From positions 1 through 7,077 of the forward strand of contig JAIFNK010000208.1 in the NCBI GenBank assembly GCA_020047775.1: 7,077 bases of DNA, read 5' to 3'. Every line of letters starts with the position of its first letter. The first letter of the stretch is position 1. The notes below the pieces were generated by a model. That model did no database searches and was not told where the DNA came from. It worked only from the letters and a program-made list of their open reading frames with translations. Below, one piece after another: positions 6,205 through 7,077 of the stretch. The position numbers and the translations under genes were made by a program. The stretch is from Akkermansia sp. (GTDB taxonomy: Bacteria > Verrucomicrobiota > Verrucomicrobiia > Verrucomicrobiales > Akkermansiaceae).

Positions 6205-7022
6205 AAAAAACCGCCAAATCAACCATCGAAGTCCAAGGCGCAGAAATCACGATTCTGAACACTCCGGAAGGAGACTTCATTTCCCTGACCGACATGCTCA
6301 AGGCCAAGGATGGTGACTTTTTCATCTCCGACTGGCTCAGAAATCGGAACACCATCGAATTTCTCGGCATCTGGGAAGCCGTCTATAACCCGGATTTTAA
6401 TTCCGGCGAATTCGCCACAATTAAAAGTCAGGCCGGTCTCAACAGCTACAAACTCAGTGTGAAGGAGTGGGTGGAGAAAACCGGGGCCGTCGGACTCAAG
6501 GCAAGCGCTGGCAGATACGGCGGCACTTATGCCCACAAGGACATCGCTTTTGAATTCGGCATGTGGATCAGCCCCGAGTTCAAAATTTACCTCATCAAGG
6601 AGTTCCAACGCCTCAAGGACGACGAAAGCCGCCGCCTTTCCCTCGCGTGGAATCTCAACCGCACCCTCTCCAAGCTCAACTACCGCATCCACACCGACGC
6701 GATCAAATCCAACCTGATCCCGCCGGAAATCACGCCCGCCCAAGCCGCAATCACCTACGCCTCCGAGGCGGACCTCCTCAACGTCGCTCTCTTCGGTCAG
6801 ACCGCCAAACAGTGGCGCGACTCCAATCCCAAACTCGATGGCAACATGCGCGACCATGCCACCATCGAGCAACTCCTCGTGCTCGCCAATCTGGAAAGCC
6901 TCAACGCCGAGTTCATCCATATGCAACTTCCGCCAGCAACCCGCCTGATCAAGCTCAACGCCATCGCCATCCGCCAGATGAATACGCTCACGGCCAGCAC
7001 CACCCGCCTTTTGGAGCCATGA
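6201..7022 (+). CDS. KilA-N domain-containing protein
   Basis: A 273-residue protein. The N-terminal half (about residues 8-140) is a KilA-N domain, a DNA-binding fold typical of phages, large DNA viruses and mobile elements: FISLTDMLKA (27-36), LSVKEWVEKTGAVGL, then the hallmark GRYGGTYAHKDIAFEFGMW (104-122) followed by ISPEFKIYLIKEFQRLK. The C-terminal half is helical, with MRDHATIEQLLVLANLESLN (216-235) and RLIKLNAIAIRQM, a region that often follows KilA-N in stand-alone bacterial proteins of this size. It is complete at both ends. Its start overlaps the upstream small gene as ATGA, and its stop overlaps the downstream gene as ATGA, so it is embedded in one transcription unit. GC is about 48 percent near the 5' end and about 60 percent from about base 6500 onward. 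The biological role of these chromosomal KilA-N proteins is not established; DNA binding is predicted from the family. Confidence 0.9.
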   Translation: MKKTAKSTIEVQGAEITILNTPEGDFISLTDMLKAKDGDFFISDWLRNRNTIEFLGIWEAVYNPDFNSGEFATIKSQAGLNSYKLSVKEWVEKTGAVGLKASAGRYGGTYAHKDIAFEFGMWISPEFKIYLIKEFQRLKDDESRRLSLAWNLNRTLSKLNYRIHTDAIKSNLIPPEITPAQAAITYASEADLLNVALFGQTAKQWRDSNPKLDGNMRDHATIEQLLVLANLESLNAEFIHMQLPPATRLIKLNAIAIRQMNTLTASTTRLLEP

Positions 7023-7077
7023 GCCACTCCTTCCTCGACAATACCCTGCTCTCCCGCCTCGGCTCGCTGCCCATCGA
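7019..7077 (+). CDS. Probable DUF58 domain protein, N-terminal fragment
   Basis: Only 19 complete codons are visible before the window ends. The product begins MSHSFLDNTLLSRLGSLPI, which resembles the N-terminus of DUF58 proteins in Verrucomicrobiota, where a FLD..LL.RLGSLPI-type segment is expected to lead into the conserved DUF58 region. DUF58 genes are the usual partners of MoxR ATPases, which supports the call. The ATG overlaps the KilA-N stop as ATGA. The fragment is too short for a firm identification; the context carries much of the weight. Confidence 0.55.
   Translation, partial: MSHSFLDNTLLSRLGSLPI

Noticed and set aside
5857..7025. Possible target-site duplication flanking the inserted pair (GGAGTGATAGCC versus GGAGCCATGAGCC)
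   Set aside because: The similarity is imperfect, needs a gap and includes start/stop bases that are constrained anyway. It is too weak to call.

Overview
This window looks like a chromosomal segment of a fairly GC-rich Gram-negative bacterium, most plausibly a member of the Verrucomicrobiota. That assignment is an inference. It rests on a Luteolibacter/Verrucomicrobium-like flavour of the proteins: a GH2 enzyme with a DUF4982 domain, a cysteine-free-type S4, an S11 with a long Ala/Pro-rich N-terminal extension, and a MoxR gene followed by a DUF58-type start. No rRNA or other decisive marker is present. There are no rRNA or tRNA genes, CRISPR arrays or insertion sequences in view.

Layout. 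(1) Positions 1-2073, plus strand: a glycoside hydrolase family 2 enzyme, cut by the left edge, with both catalytic glutamates visible. (2) Positions 2155-2846, minus strand: a two-gene toxin-antitoxin module, a ribbon-helix-helix antitoxin followed by a PIN-domain (VapC-type) toxin. Their stop and start overlap as GTGA, and an inverted repeat sits in the probable promoter. (3) Positions 2952-4584, minus strand: rpsM-rpsK-rpsD (ribosomal proteins S13, S11, S4) in the classic alpha-operon order. A strong intrinsic terminator follows directly after rpsD, so rpoA and rplQ do not follow here. (4) Positions 4585-4840: a divergent intergenic region holding the GC-rich leader of the ribosomal operon. 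(5) Positions 4841-7077, plus strand: a MoxR-family AAA+ ATPase, a small protein of unknown function, a KilA-N domain protein, and the first 19 codons of what looks like a DUF58 protein.

The most interesting point is the last block. MoxR and DUF58 genes are normally immediate neighbours. Here two genes, an unknown small protein and a phage-type KilA-N DNA-binding protein, lie between them. They are joined to each other and to the DUF58 start by exact ATGA overlaps. The small gene and the first part of the KilA-N gene are clearly lower in GC than moxR, which fits acquired DNA that has been cleanly fitted into a host operon. A second point is the roughly 55-residue N-terminal extension of S11.

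Almost none of the gene starts carry a clear Shine-Dalgarno sequence, including those of the ribosomal protein genes. Ribosome recruitment in this organism may depend less on that signal.
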